The notes: generated by a model not told the origin, from the sequence alone. A stretch of 64,000 nucleotides of DNA from Clostridia bacterium (GCA_017412715.1 JAFPWU010000002.1:1-64000); one strand, 5' to 3'; positions 7,678-17,501 are shown, counted from the first letter of the stretch. A program made the numbers and translations.

Positions 7678-10600
7678 TCACGCGTTTCCGGAAGGCTGCT
7701 TCAGCACCACGTTCTCCGCCCCCAGCTCCTCCCGCAGCCGCCTTAGGCCTTCCTCGCTGCCGTCGCACCAGGACTCCCGGGGGCTGAGGAGGGTCATTTT
7801 CTCCGCGGGAATATGCATGTATACGGGGATCTCCCCCGGGAAAAGCCCCAGCAGGGCGCTGGCCCGGTCCATGTCCTTCCGCTCCAGCCGCAGGAACAGC
7901 TTCTTCGGCGCATCCGAGGCGATCCTGGCGTCCGTCCGGGTATCCGTCCGGGGCTTGGGAGCCTCCGGCCGGGCATGCTGCGGCGGTTTCGTCCACCGGT
8001 CCATGGGGGTAATGCTCTCTACGATCAGCTTGGGATCCTCTTCCTCCCGGACGGAAAGCCGCCCCTTCAGCACGGCGATTTCATCCGCCTGCAGCAGCGG
8101 CTGATACTTTTCATAGACCTTCGGGAAAACCAGGCATTCAATCTGTCCGGTCATATCCTCCAGCGTCACGAAGGCCATATAATCCCCTTTTTTCGTGGCT
8201 TTTCCGTTCACGGCGGCCAGAATGCCGCCCATCTCCACTACGGCTCCGTCCAGGCTCATGCCCCGGTCTTCCGCCTCCTCCATTTCCGCGATCCGGGCGG
8301 TGGAGAAGCTCATCTCCTTCATCACCTGCTGCCAGTCGTCCAGGGGGTGCCCGGTCATATAAACCCCGGTCGCCTCCTTCTCCATCTGGAGCTTCGTCCT
8401 GGCCGGGCAGTCGTCCACCACCGGATAGCGCATGGTTTCCTCAAAGAGGGAATCCTCCTGATCCGCCCCGAACATGTCGAACAGGCTCACTTGCCCGGCT
8501 ACGTTCTTCTTCCGCGAATTCTGGCTGGCATCCATGGCCCGCTCATAGCTCATCAGCATCTGGGGGCGGTTTGCTCCCATGCCGTCAAAGGCGCCGGCCT
8601 GGATCAGACTTTCCACCACCCGCTTATTGCATTCCCCGGGATCGATCCGCCGGCAGAAATCGAACAGGTCCCGATAGGGAGCCCGCTCCCGCTCCGCCAC
8701 GATGGCCTTCACGGCGCCATGTCCCACCGCCTTCACGGCCCCAAGGCCGAAACGGATGGCGGGGACAGCGGCGCTTTCCCGATCCACAGTAAACTTCCAC
8801 CGGCTCCGGTTAATATCCGGGGGCAGCACGGGGATTCCCCGTCCCCGGCAATACTGAATATATCCCGCGATCTTGCCCGCGTTGCCGTAAACGCTGTTCA
8901 GCATAGCCGCCATGAACTGGACGGGATAATACCGTTTCAGCCAGGCGGTCTGCATGGCCACCACGCTGTATGCGGCCGCATGGGATTTATTGAAGGCATA
9001 GCTGGCAAAGGAGATCATCTCGTCGTAGATCTCGTTGGCCACCTTTTCCGGCACGCCGTTCCGGATGCAGCCGGGCACCTTCACCTGGCCGTCCGCGTCC
9101 ACCAGCCCATGAACAAAGATTTCCCGCTCCTCATCCATGACCTTATGCTTTTTCTTGGCCATGGCCCGGCGCACCAGATCGCTGCGGCCATAGCTGTAGC
9201 CCGCCAGATCCCGGACGATCTGCATCACCTGCTCCTGGTACACCATGCAGCCGTAGGTCACGTCCAGAATGGGCCGCAGCTTCTCCGTCCTGTACCGGAC
9301 GGAGGCGGGATTCTGCTTGCCGGCAATATACCGGGGAATGGACTCCATGGGGCCCGGGCGGTACAGGGAGATGGCCGCGATAATATCCTCAAAGCAGCTG
9401 GGCTTCATATTCGTCAGGAAGGAGGTCATCCCGCTTCCTTCCAGCTGGAACACCCCGTCCGTATCCCCCTGGCAGATCATCTCGTAAACCTCGGGATCAT
9501 CCATGGGAATCTCCTCGGGCTTCATCTCCACGCCCGCTTCCCGCATCAGATCCAGGGTATCCCGGATCACGGTCAGGGTCCGGAGGCCCAGGAAATCCAT
9601 CTTCAGCAGCCCCAGCCGCTCAATGGTTCCCATGGGATACTGGGTGGTGATGACCTCCTCGTTTCGCTGCAGGGGAACGAATTCCACCACCGGCTTCCCC
9701 GTGATCAGCACCCCCGCCGCGTGGGTGGAGGCATGCCGGGGCATCCCCTCCAGGGTCATGGCCGTATCGATCAGCTGCCGCACCTTGGGGTTTTCATCCA
9801 CCATCTGGCGCAGCATGGGGCTGAGGGTCAGGGCCTTCTGAAGGGTCATGTTCAGCTCGAAGGGAATGGCCTTCGCCACCGCGTCCGTCTCCTGATAGCT
9901 CATGCCAAGGACGCGGCCCACGTCCCGGACCACGCCCTTGGCCGCCATGGTGCCGAAGGTGATGATCTGGCTCACGTGGTCCGCGCCGTATTTCCGGGCC
10001 ACGTAGTCGATCACCTCCTGCCGGCGCTCGTAGCAGAAGTCCACGTCGATATCCGGCATGGTAACCCGCTCCGGATTCAGGAAGCGCTCAAACAGCAGCT
10101 GGTATTTCAGGGGGTCCAGCATGGTAATTCCCAGGCTGTAGGCCACGATGGAGCCGGCGCCGCTGCCCCGGCCGGGGCCGACCATGATGCCGTTGGACTT
10201 GGCGTAATGGATGAAGTCCCAGACGATGAGGAAATAGTCCACAAAGCCCATCTGGATGATGGTATTCAGCTCATATTCCAGCCGCTTCCAGGGCTCATCC
10301 CCTTCTCCCGCCTCCGGATACAGCCGCCGGATTCCTTCCCGGCACAGCCTGCGGAGCATCTGCTCCGCGGTTTCCCCTTCCGGAACCGGATACTGAGGCA
10401 GGCGGGTCTTGCCGAACTCAAAGGTCACGTTGCACCGGTCCGCGATCACCCGGGTGTTATCGATGGCATCCGGAACATTTTTGAAGAGCTCCCGCATCTC
10501 CTCTTCACTCTTCACGTACAGTTCCCCGGTCTCCATCCGCATCCGCCGGTCGTCGTCCAGCGTCTTGCCGGTCTGGATGCACATCAGCACTTCCTGGGCT

Positions 10601-11238
10601 TCCGCGTCCTTCCGCTCCAGGTAGTGGCAGTCGTTGGTCGCCACCAGGGGCACGTTCATCTCCCGGGCCAGAGCAATCAGCCGGGGGATGACGGTCTTCT
10701 CGTCCCGCAGGCCGTGATCCATCAGCTCGATATAGAAATTCTCCGGGCCGAAGATATCCTGCATTTCCCGGACAAAGGCATGGGCGCTTTCCATCTGGCC
10801 GTTGAGCACCATCTTGGGCAGATCCCCGCTCAGGCAGGCGCTGGTGCAGATCAGCCCCTCGTGATACTTCCGGATCAGGTCATAGTCCATCCGAGGACGG
10901 TAATAATATCCGGTGAGGAAGGCTTCGCTGGAAAGCTTCATCAGGTTCTGATAGCCGGTATTGTTCTCGCAGAGCAGGATGATGTGGCTCATTTCCCGCC
11001 CCGCGGGGCTCCGGTCCGTCCGGTCCCGGCACACATACCCCTCCATCCCGATGATGGGCTTGATGCCGGCATCGGTCATGGCGGTATAAAAATCAATGGC
11101 GCCATAAAGGACGCCATGATCCGTCACCGCGCAGGAGTCCATCCCCAGCGCCTTCAGCCGTTCCACCAGCGCCGGAATCCGGCAGGCTCCGTCCAGCAGG
11201 CTGTATTCAGTATGCAGATGCAGGTGCGTAAAACTCAT
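7678..11238 (-). CDS. dnaE: DNA polymerase III subunit alpha DnaE
   Basis: The replicative polymerase subunit (1186 residues) starts with a PHP domain (HLHTEYSLLDGACR, residues 5-18), followed by the C-family polymerase core with PGRGSGAGS (about residue 355) and the catalytic PDIDVDF (about residue 395). The helix-hairpin-helix region follows, then an OB-fold domain near residues 990-1070. The length is normal for a DnaE1/DnaE3-type enzyme. The ATG overlaps the stop codon of the secreted-protein gene upstream (ATGA), so the two are translationally coupled. In many Firmicutes DnaE works beside PolC; no polC is seen here. Confidence 0.97.
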   Translation of the reverse strand: MSFTHLHLHTEYSLLDGACRIPALVERLKALGMDSCAVTDHGVLYGAIDFYTAMTDAGIKPIIGMEGYVCRDRTDRSPAGREMSHIILLCENNTGYQNLMKLSSEAFLTGYYYRPRMDYDLIRKYHEGLICTSACLSGDLPKMVLNGQMESAHAFVREMQDIFGPENFYIELMDHGLRDEKTVIPRLIALAREMNVPLVATNDCHYLERKDAEAQEVLMCIQTGKTLDDDRRMRMETGELYVKSEEEMRELFKNVPDAIDNTRVIADRCNVTFEFGKTRLPQYPVPEGETAEQMLRRLCREGIRRLYPEAGEGDEPWKRLEYELNTIIQMGFVDYFLIVWDFIHYAKSNGIMVGPGRGSGAGSIVAYSLGITMLDPLKYQLLFERFLNPERVTMPDIDVDFCYERRQEVIDYVARKYGADHVSQIITFGTMAAKGVVRDVGRVLGMSYQETDAVAKAIPFELNMTLQKALTLSPMLRQMVDENPKVRQLIDTAMTLEGMPRHASTHAAGVLITGKPVVEFVPLQRNEEVITTQYPMGTIERLGLLKMDFLGLRTLTVIRDTLDLMREAGVEMKPEEIPMDDPEVYEMICQGDTDGVFQLEGSGMTSFLTNMKPSCFEDIIAAISLYRPGPMESIPRYIAGKQNPASVRYRTEKLRPILDVTYGCMVYQEQVMQIVRDLAGYSYGRSDLVRRAMAKKKHKVMDEEREIFVHGLVDADGQVKVPGCIRNGVPEKVANEIYDEMISFASYAFNKSHAAAYSVVAMQTAWLKRYYPVQFMAAMLNSVYGNAGKIAGYIQYCRGRGIPVLPPDINRSRWKFTVDRESAAVPAIRFGLGAVKAVGHGAVKAIVAERERAPYRDLFDFCRRIDPGECNKRVVESLIQAGAFDGMGANRPQMLMSYERAMDASQNSRKKNVAGQVSLFDMFGADQEDSLFEETMRYPVVDDCPARTKLQMEKEATGVYMTGHPLDDWQQVMKEMSFSTARIAEMEEAEDRGMSLDGAVVEMGGILAAVNGKATKKGDYMAFVTLEDMTGQIECLVFPKVYEKYQPLLQADEIAVLKGRLSVREEEDPKLIVESITPMDRWTKPPQHARPEAPKPRTDTRTDARIASDAPKKLFLRLERKDMDRASALLGLFPGEIPVYMHIPAEKMTLLSPRESWCDGSEEGLRRLREELGAENVVLKQPSGNA

Positions 11239-11705
11239 TCAAAACTCTCCATGATGGCCCTGGTCAGATCCATGGCGTCCTGGGTGCTGTAGAAAAAGGA
11301 GATCTCCACCATCTTTCCCCCGGAAATGTAGCCGTATCCCACACAGGCGGCGCCGTCCGCCTCATCCCGGTCCTGAAAAACCAGGAAATCCGTATCGGAA
11401 ATCCGGCGGACCTCCGCCTCCCGGTTCTGGGAGGACAACGCTTCCGCCAGGGTGTAAACATCGGAATTCCCGGCATCATAGGAGTACACCAGCATCTCCA
11501 GGTCCGGCTCCAGCAGGTAGATTCCCCGCAGATCCGTCTCGTTCTGGGCAGGGGACTGGGAAGTCATATCGCCGGGAATCCTCACCGAATGGTTCCCGTC
11601 CGGCAGGGCCACCCTGTAGCCCTCCGCCAGTCCGCCTCCAGCCAGCAGCGCCAGCGCCAGGCACAAAGCCAGCGCCGGGATTCGTTTGCTCATGTTCTTC
11701 ATCAT
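11235..11705 (-). CDS. Small secreted protein of unknown function
   Basis: A 156-residue protein with a clear signal peptide (basic start, then a leucine/alanine-rich core ending in GGGLAEG). The mature part has alternating hydrophobic residues, as in a small alpha/beta domain, and no recognised motif. It may be a PsbP/DUF-like secreted domain, but this is only an impression. The start at 11705 is preferred over the ATG at 11714 because an AGAGG lies nine bases upstream of it. It is coupled to dnaE by an ATGA overlap and preceded by an HTH gene. Confidence 0.7.
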   Translation of the reverse strand: MMKNMSKRIPALALCLALALLAGGGLAEGYRVALPDGNHSVRIPGDMTSQSPAQNETDLRGIYLLEPDLEMLVYSYDAGNSDVYTLAEALSSQNREAEVRRISDTDFLVFQDRDEADGAACVGYGYISGGKMVEISFFYSTQDAMDLTRAIMESFE

Positions 11706-11735
11706 ATCAGCCATCCTCTTTCCAGCGGTCCGGGA

Positions 11736-12227
11736 TCAAAAGGCGTCCTGGGCCAGATCGCCCCGGGCCATCTGCTCCTCCAGCCACAGCTGCAGCGTGG
11801 AGATCGCCACCTGCAGCCGTTCCAGATCGTCCCGGATTCCCGCGAAATCCTCCAGTTCATCCTCGGCAATGGAGCCGTCCTCGGCAATTTCCAGCAGTCT
11901 GTCCTTCTGGCCATTCAGGCGGTTGAGCCGGTTCAGCGTTTCCACGACGATCTGGACCAGCTCCTTGCTCTCCACCCGGGGGGTCCGTCCCTTCCCGATG
12001 GGGCATTCCTGGCTGCAGTAATAATTGCAGAGGCCCGGGGTCTTATAGGCTTCCGCCATCAGACGGATATCCTCCGGGCGGATCTGCACCCGCTCGTTTT
12101 CGATTTTCTCCAGCCGCTCCGGGGAAAAACCGGGAATCAGCTCCGCCGCTTTCTCCCGGGTCAGCCCCAGGTCCTCCCGGGTCATCTGGTAAATATTCTT
12201 ATTTTCCTTCGTCGACTTTCTGCCCAT
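11736..12227 (-). CDS. HTH regulator with a cysteine-rich motif
   Basis: The 163-residue protein begins with a region resembling an XRE-type helix-turn-helix (LGLTREKAAELIPGFSPERL, about residues 20-39). Next comes a cysteine motif CNYYCSQECPIG near residues 67-78, which could bind metal. The C-terminal half is a leucine/glutamate-rich helical segment that may form a coiled coil. This pattern is common in clostridial genomes as a hypothetical DNA-binding protein. It heads the operon with a secreted protein and dnaE. The regulated genes are unknown. Confidence 0.72.
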   Translation of the reverse strand: MGRKSTKENKNIYQMTREDLGLTREKAAELIPGFSPERLEKIENERVQIRPEDIRLMAEAYKTPGLCNYYCSQECPIGKGRTPRVESKELVQIVVETLNRLNRLNGQKDRLLEIAEDGSIAEDELEDFAGIRDDLERLQVAISTLQLWLEEQMARGDLAQDAF

Positions 12228-12311
12228 TTTTTTATCCCCCCGTCTCCCTTTTCGCGGGAAAACGCTGATTGATTCCGCTCCTGCGGCCGTTGCCGCCCGG
12301 GCGGGGAATGG

Positions 12312-13820
12312 CTACTGCACCGTGATATATTCCTCCGAGACCCAGAGCCGCAGCCCTTTCGCCTCCACCAGCCAGAAGCCGTCTTCCTGCCGGATGAGGA
12401 TGACCTCCGTTCCCGTCTTCCAGTTATCCACCACGGAAGTCTTTCCCGAGGCTCCGAACCGCATCTTGACCGTGGCCCGGCCGCTGGTGTTCCCGTTTAC
12501 GCTGATGATTCCGTGCTGAACCGCCCCTTCCAGGGGGGCGAAAACCTCCACGTCGGATAGACGGAGATAGCCCCGATGCTCTTCGTACATGACGTAGACC
12601 CGATCCTCCTCCTCCCGGAGAACGGGGACCAGAGAGCACCGGGGAACGGAGCCGATCCGTTTTCCCTCCTCATTCAGCAGCCTGACGGCTTTTTTCTGGA
12701 TCACGGCCGCCAGTCTGGGCTTTCCTTCATCCCCCCAGATCAGATCCCGGGTCAGGACCTTCTGGGCCTGGCCGTTGACGGTAATCTCGCTTTCCCCGCT
12801 GGTCAGGTTCACCAGCGCGGCGCCGATCTTCCCCTCCGGGCCCCGGTAGTACAGCCAGGTGGGCCGGATCAGCCGGCCGCCGCGGCGGGCGCAGTAGCTC
12901 AGGTCCATGTAGTATTCCAGCCCGCCGTAAAACCGGGTTTCGAAGTAGTATTTCGCCCCGGGAACCTCTCCGGGATCGGTCACCTCCGCGTACTCCCCGT
13001 CCTTCAGGATATAGATTTTTCCCTTCTTGATCCGCTCGAAGGTGGCGCTGGGGGCGCTGTCCACCACCCGGACCTTGCCCGACTTCTCATCCACCCCGGT
13101 CATCAGGGCAATATGCCCAAGCGCGACGCTGAAGGAATAGTAGTCCCCGTTCTTCAGCCCTTCCCGCAGGCTGGGGGCGTCCTTCTGCAGGGCGCTCTTC
13201 GTAGCATATCCGTAAACCTGGCTGGCGTTGAAAACCAGCCGGGCTACGGCTGTTCCGTTCTTCGTATAGCAATTTTTATAATTCACGGCCAGGTTTTCCG
13301 GGGCGATATCCTCCCCCGTCCATCCCATCCGCTGCAGCGCGTGGCTCAGGGTAAAGATGGCGCAGCCCGCGTTATCCAGCTCGGATTTGGAATACTCCTT
13401 GTCCTTCCACCATCCGTCCTTCTGGCTGTAGATTTTCTCCGGTCCCTGGGTTTCCTCCGCCATGCCGGAGACGGATACGGAGGCTTCCGCCGTTTCCGTG
13501 CCGCCGTCCGCGTATTTCACCGTAACGGAGAGGGTATATTCCCCTTCCTGCCGGGGGCGGAAGGCGGAGACAAAATGGGAATCCTCCTCCCCCTGGAAGA
13601 CGGTCTGCCCGCCGCAGCGCAGCGTATAGACGACGCTTTCGGCTCCTTCCCCGGATTCCACCCGCACATCCACAACGCCGCCCACCTGAGCCTGCGCTGG
13701 ATCCGCCGTGACCCGGGTTTCCCCCAGGGCCAGGCCGGTCCGGAGACAGAGCAGGAAGCACGCGATCAGCAGCGCAGTCCTGCCCGGCCATATTCTACTT
13801 TTCCCCTGCACCGTTCCCAT
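12312..13820 (-). CDS. Secreted C39-like cysteine-protease-like protein with SH3-like tail
   Basis: After a signal peptide (residues 14-33) there is an Ig-like domain (about 36-118) and a papain-like C39_2-type domain (about 130-275). The putative triad is C153 (in NAGCAIFTLSHAL), H236 (in LGHIALMTG) and D254. An SH3-like beta domain forms the last 60 residues. Such proteins act outside the cell on peptides or cell-wall material, but this substrate is unknown. The start at 13820 is chosen because the signal peptide follows directly; a GGAGAGGAG lies about 15 bases upstream. The upstream 41 codons of open frame lie across a terminator hairpin and are not credible. Confidence 0.72.
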   Translation of the reverse strand: MGTVQGKSRIWPGRTALLIACFLLCLRTGLALGETRVTADPAQAQVGGVVDVRVESGEGAESVVYTLRCGGQTVFQGEEDSHFVSAFRPRQEGEYTLSVTVKYADGGTETAEASVSVSGMAEETQGPEKIYSQKDGWWKDKEYSKSELDNAGCAIFTLSHALQRMGWTGEDIAPENLAVNYKNCYTKNGTAVARLVFNASQVYGYATKSALQKDAPSLREGLKNGDYYSFSVALGHIALMTGVDEKSGKVRVVDSAPSATFERIKKGKIYILKDGEYAEVTDPGEVPGAKYYFETRFYGGLEYYMDLSYCARRGGRLIRPTWLYYRGPEGKIGAALVNLTSGESEITVNGQAQKVLTRDLIWGDEGKPRLAAVIQKKAVRLLNEEGKRIGSVPRCSLVPVLREEEDRVYVMYEEHRGYLRLSDVEVFAPLEGAVQHGIISVNGNTSGRATVKMRFGASGKTSVVDNWKTGTEVILIRQEDGFWLVEAKGLRLWVSEEYITVQ

Positions 13821-13893
13821 GGAATATTTGCCGCTCTCCTCTCCCCTTCTTTCATGCCCCGCTATTATACGCCATCCGCGGCAGGAAGACAAG

Positions 13894-13935
13894 CGGAGGC
13901 GGGGCCGGGGTTTTCCCGGCTTCCGCCTCCGCCTC
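13894..13935 (-). terminator. Intrinsic terminator-like hairpin after the sugar permeases
   Basis: GGAGGCGGAAGCCGGG pairs with CCCGGCCCCGCCTCC around AAAA. It follows the stop of the MalG-like permease by about 20 bases on the minus strand. The trailing sequence is only moderately T-rich. Confidence 0.55.
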
Positions 13936-13947
13936 ATTTTCATATGT

Positions 13948-14808
13948 TTATCCTTTGACGGCTCCGGCCGCCACGCCCCGGATGATGTGCTTCTGGCAGG
14001 TCAGATAGAAGATGAAGATGGGAATCAGGCTCAGGATAATCAGCGCCATGGTCGCTCCCAGGTCCACCCGTCCGTAGCTGCCCTGCAGATACTGGATATG
14101 GATCGGAATCGTCTTATACTTCGTCTGATCCAGCACCAGATAGGGCAGCAGGTAGTCGTTCCAGACCCACATGATTTCCAGCACGCCAACGGAAATCAGG
14201 GTGGGCTTCATCATGGGGAACACCACCTGGAAGAAGGTGGTCAGAGGGCCGCATCCGTCGATATAGGCGGCTTCCTCGATGGCCAGCGGGATGGACTTTA
14301 CAAATCCCGCGAACATGAAGACCGCCAGCCCCGCGCCGAATCCCAGATAGACCACCGGGATCGTCCAGGGAGTATCCAGGTGCATGACCCTGGCGGTGTT
14401 GGCCAGCGTGAACATGACCATCTGGAAGGGCACCACCATGGAGAAGATGCACAGATAGTAGACGATCCTAGAGAAGAGGTCATCCACCCTGGAGATATAC
14501 CAGGCCGCCATGGAGGTACACAGCAGGATCAGCCCCGTGGAAATCACCGTAATATACACGCTGTATCCGGCGGACAGATAGAAGGGATAATTTCCGAAGG
14601 TCATCCCGTTCACATAATTGTCAAAGCCTACAAAGCTGGCCGCGTTCGGCAGGGCGAAGACTTCGGAATTGACATAGCTGTTCCCCTTGAAGGAGTTGAA
14701 CAGCACGATGACGATGGGCAGGATCCAGACCGCGCTGATCAGCGCGAAGACCGCCGTCAGAACGGTTTTGCCCCGGGTCTGCTTTGCCTTGTGTTCATGC
14801 CTGGCCAT
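13948..14808 (-). CDS. Carbohydrate ABC transporter permease, MalG type
   Basis: The inner-membrane permease (286 residues) has six predicted helices and the binding-protein-dependent transport loop EEAAYIDGCGPLTTFFQVVFP (near residue 180), which docks the ATPase. It carries the MalG-type C-terminus ending in GAVKG. Its ATG overlaps the stop of the partner permease by one base (TAATG), so the two are made together. The matching ATPase is not in the cluster; many Clostridia use one shared MsmK-type ATPase for several such transporters. Confidence 0.93.
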   Translation of the reverse strand: MARHEHKAKQTRGKTVLTAVFALISAVWILPIVIVLFNSFKGNSYVNSEVFALPNAASFVGFDNYVNGMTFGNYPFYLSAGYSVYITVISTGLILLCTSMAAWYISRVDDLFSRIVYYLCIFSMVVPFQMVMFTLANTARVMHLDTPWTIPVVYLGFGAGLAVFMFAGFVKSIPLAIEEAAYIDGCGPLTTFFQVVFPMMKPTLISVGVLEIMWVWNDYLLPYLVLDQTKYKTIPIHIQYLQGSYGRVDLGATMALIILSLIPIFIFYLTCQKHIIRGVAAGAVKG

Positions 14809-15692
14809 TACTGCTGCACCTCCTTGCTGCGGGTCGCGCGAAGCTGGATCAGGGAGATGGCCGTCACCAGCAGGAAGAACAGCACCGCCTTGGCCTGGGC
14901 CACGCCTCTCTGGTTGGCCGTCGTAAACGTCTTGGCGATGTTCAGGGCCAGCATCTCCGTGGCCCCGATCCCCCGCCGAACCGGCGCGCCGTTAGTCAGC
15001 ACCAGGTTCTGGTCATACAGCTTGAAGGCGTTGGTCAGGGACAGGAAGGTGCAGATGGTGATGGAGGGCATCACGTTGGGCAGCGTGATATGGATCAGGG
15101 ACTGCCATCCGTTGGCCCCGTCGATGCGGGCCGCCTCCATCATATCCTCCGGGAGGGCCTGCAGCCCCGCAATATAGATGATCATCATGTATCCCACCTG
15201 CTGCCAGCACAGCACCACAATCAGGCCCCAGAAGCCGTACTGGGCCTGGATCGACATGCTGACCGGGAGGACGGAGTCAATGATGGTTTTCCAGATATAG
15301 CCCAGAACGATGCCTCCGATCAGGTTGGGAATAAAGAAGACGCCCCGGAACAGGCTGTTTCCCCGAATGCCTCGGGTCAGGCCGTAGGCCACTGCGAAGG
15401 CCAGCAGGTTGATCAGCACCACGCTGACGACGGCCACCTGCCCCGTATAGAGGAAGGCATGCCTGAATCCGGCGTCCTGGAACGCCTTGCCGTAATTGAC
15501 AAAGCCCACCCAGGAGGCGTTGCTGGTCGTGGTAAAGCTGTGCAGCGACAGATACATGCCCTGCAGGAAGGGCCACAGAAACCCTACGCAGAAGCAAAGG
15601 AACGTCGGAAGCAGAAAAACAGCAAAGGCCCGCTGAATCGGCCTTCGGATCAGATTGGATGTGATATTGCTGTGGTCCCGTCTTCTGGCCAT
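14808..15692 (-). CDS. Sugar ABC transporter permease, MalF type
   Basis: A 294-residue permease with six helices and the conserved EAARIDGANGWQSLIHITLP docking loop near residue 195. The true start is the ATG at 15692, which has GGAGT nine bases upstream; the frame before it is the palindromic intergenic repeat. It sits between the solute-binding protein gene upstream and the MalG-type permease downstream. Together they form the membrane channel of a carbohydrate importer, probably for oligosaccharides handled by the nearby GH3 enzyme; the substrate is inferred from position only. Confidence 0.93.
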   Translation of the reverse strand: MARRRDHSNITSNLIRRPIQRAFAVFLLPTFLCFCVGFLWPFLQGMYLSLHSFTTTSNASWVGFVNYGKAFQDAGFRHAFLYTGQVAVVSVVLINLLAFAVAYGLTRGIRGNSLFRGVFFIPNLIGGIVLGYIWKTIIDSVLPVSMSIQAQYGFWGLIVVLCWQQVGYMMIIYIAGLQALPEDMMEAARIDGANGWQSLIHITLPNVMPSITICTFLSLTNAFKLYDQNLVLTNGAPVRRGIGATEMLALNIAKTFTTANQRGVAQAKAVLFFLLVTAISLIQLRATRSKEVQQ

Positions 15693-15754
15693 TGACTGAT
15701 CACTCCGTTTCTTGTTGGTCGCTTTGTTTTGAAGGAAGCGCTGAAAATGCCCGG

Positions 15755-15791
15755 GGGCTGGCATCCGCCTGCGCGAAGCCGGTTTCAGCCC
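15755..15791. repeat. Palindromic intergenic repeat
   Basis: GGGCTG...CCGCCTGCGCGAAGCCGG...CAGCCC forms a long imperfect hairpin. It is a member of the dispersed REP-like family seen also at 4441, 17909, 17962, 37768 and 49372. Confidence 0.55.
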
Positions 15792-15842
15792 GGACAGCAT
15801 GCCTCAGCGCTTTCCGGAGGAAACTCATGGGTTCAAGGAAAA

Positions 15843-15864
15843 GGGGCGGGCTTTCACCCGCCCC
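15843..15864 (-). terminator. Attenuating terminator between binding protein and permeases
   Basis: GGGGCGGG and CCCGCCCC form an 8 bp stem, followed on the minus strand by TTTTCCTTG. It lies 40 bases after the binding-protein stop. Partial termination here would make more binding protein than permease, as is common for such transporters. Confidence 0.65.
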
Positions 15865-15903
15865 CGTGCTCCTAGGGAATTCTTTTCCGGAGAATCGTCT
15901 CGA

Positions 15904-17178
15904 TCAGTGCGTGTTGCTGTAGCAGGTGGCCCAGCCATCCACGAAGGCATACACCAGATCGTCCCACGCGCCTTCCACGCCGGCGGAATACTGTTCCAGC
16001 GCGGACACGATGCCGGCACGCCAGTTATCCACATCGGGGGTGTAGTTGAAGGCCCAGGTCACGACATACTTGCCGGCGGCCAGCTGGTCGTTGGCATTGT
16101 TGAAGAATACGTTGCTGGAAGCCTTGGCGTTCTTGAAGGGGATGGGGCCGAATTCACGGGCCATCATCTCGGTTCCTTCATCGCTGGTCACGACCCACTT
16201 CAGGAAGTCCAGGGTCGCCTTCTGGTCGGCTTCGGAAGCCTGCTTGTTCACAGCCCAGCAGTTCTCGGTGCCAGCGCACACAGCCGCGTTCTCCTCGCCT
16301 TCCACGCCGCAGTAGATGGGCAGCATGTACAGGTCATCCGGATTCACGCTCTTGCTCAGGGTCTCATATTCCCAGGTACCGTTCTGGAAGAACACCGCCT
16401 TGCCTTCGCAGAATTCGGTCTCCGCATCGGTGCCGGTATAGCCGGACAGCTTCGCCACATCCGCGGCGGAGTCGGTGATGTACAGATCCCAGATGTTCTT
16501 GTAGGCATCCAGATAGGTGCCCTTCACGGTCGCGGGCTGCTCGGTGATGCCGTCATCCCGGAACTCATAATACAGGGGCATGTTGGTCAGATGGCCGGAG
16601 AACCGCCAGGAAGAGGATCCGTCCAGGCCGGCGGAGGTGAAGGCATCGAAGCCCAGTTCCGCGGAGCGGGCGTGAATGTCATCCGCCACAGCCTTCAGGC
16701 TGGCGAAATCCTTGATCTCATCCAGGGTGTGGCCCGCCTTCTCCAGCAGACCCTTGTTGGTGATGATTCCGTAGGCTTCGTAGCAGTATCCAACCGCCAC
16801 GGTCTGGCCTTCCGCGTTCTTCAGGTTGAAATCCTCGGTGGTCATTTCAGCCATCAGATCCGTGCCGTCCAGCGGCAGGGCATAGTCGCCCCAGGTCACA
16901 ACGCCTTCCGCGTTGCCGATCTGGAACAGGGTGGGCGCCGCGTCCTTCTTGTCCATTTCAGAGGTCAGGGTCGTGCTGTAGGAGCCGGAAGCCGCAGTCA
17001 GCACCTTGACTTCAACGCCGGTCTGCGCCGTGTAAACAGCCGCCAGATCCTGCCAGGCCTGATCCGCTTCAGGCTTGAAGTTCAGATAATAAACCTTGCC
17101 CGTTTCCTCAGCGGAAGCAAAGGACAGCATGGACAGCGCCATAGCCAGCGCAAGCACCAGAGAAAGCCACTTTTTCAT
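15904..17178 (-). CDS. Sugar ABC transporter substrate-binding protein
   Basis: The extracytoplasmic carbohydrate-binding subunit (424 residues) has a signal peptide and the usual family-1 solute-binding fold. The signal sequence ends ASAEE and has no lipobox cysteine, which is unusual because Gram-positive binding proteins are normally lipoproteins; membrane retention by some other means would be needed. The start at 17178 has AAAGGAG nine bases upstream; the ORF start at 17196 lacks one. A strong promoter (TTGACA-17-TAAAAT) precedes it, and an attenuating terminator separates it from the two permease genes. Confidence 0.93.
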   Translation of the reverse strand: MKKWLSLVLALAMALSMLSFASAEETGKVYYLNFKPEADQAWQDLAAVYTAQTGVEVKVLTAASGSYSTTLTSEMDKKDAAPTLFQIGNAEGVVTWGDYALPLDGTDLMAEMTTEDFNLKNAEGQTVAVGYCYEAYGIITNKGLLEKAGHTLDEIKDFASLKAVADDIHARSAELGFDAFTSAGLDGSSSWRFSGHLTNMPLYYEFRDDGITEQPATVKGTYLDAYKNIWDLYITDSAADVAKLSGYTGTDAETEFCEGKAVFFQNGTWEYETLSKSVNPDDLYMLPIYCGVEGEENAAVCAGTENCWAVNKQASEADQKATLDFLKWVVTSDEGTEMMAREFGPIPFKNAKASSNVFFNNANDQLAAGKYVVTWAFNYTPDVDNWRAGIVSALEQYSAGVEGAWDDLVYAFVDGWATCYSNTH

Positions 17179-17252
17179 AAAAACAACTCCTTTCAATATT
17201 TACGGAAAGCGCACAAAAAGGAAAGCCCCTTTTCCGTATTTCCGTTATGCGT

Positions 17253-17281
17253 ATTTTATCCCTTAATGAAAAAGTTGTCAA
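17253..17281 (-). promoter_or_regulatory. Promoter of the sugar transporter operon
   Basis: On the minus strand TTGACA (17281-17276) and TAAAAT (17258-17253) are 17 bases apart. It is about 75 bases upstream of the binding-protein start. Confidence 0.75.
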
Positions 17282-17501
17282 TCGATTTTACCGAGATCCC
17301 TCTGCAATTCTGAAAATCCTCCGGCCGCTTCCTTTCGGGGCCGTCCGATTTCCGGATGCTCCGCTGCCATTTCCCCTCCCTTCTGCGTATATCCTGTTGC
17401 AGGAGGAAAAAAGTTCTTCCGCGCAGAATAAAGGAACACCAAAGCCCATCGCACGGGGCTTCAATGGAATCCTCAGGAATCGAAACAGGAGGTAGTTGAA
17501 A

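Noticed and set aside
7813..11292. A 1159-codon plus-strand open frame opposite dnaE
   Set aside because: It is the antisense shadow of dnaE in GC-rich sequence: histidine/glycine/proline-rich translation without any domain, and dnaE is certain.
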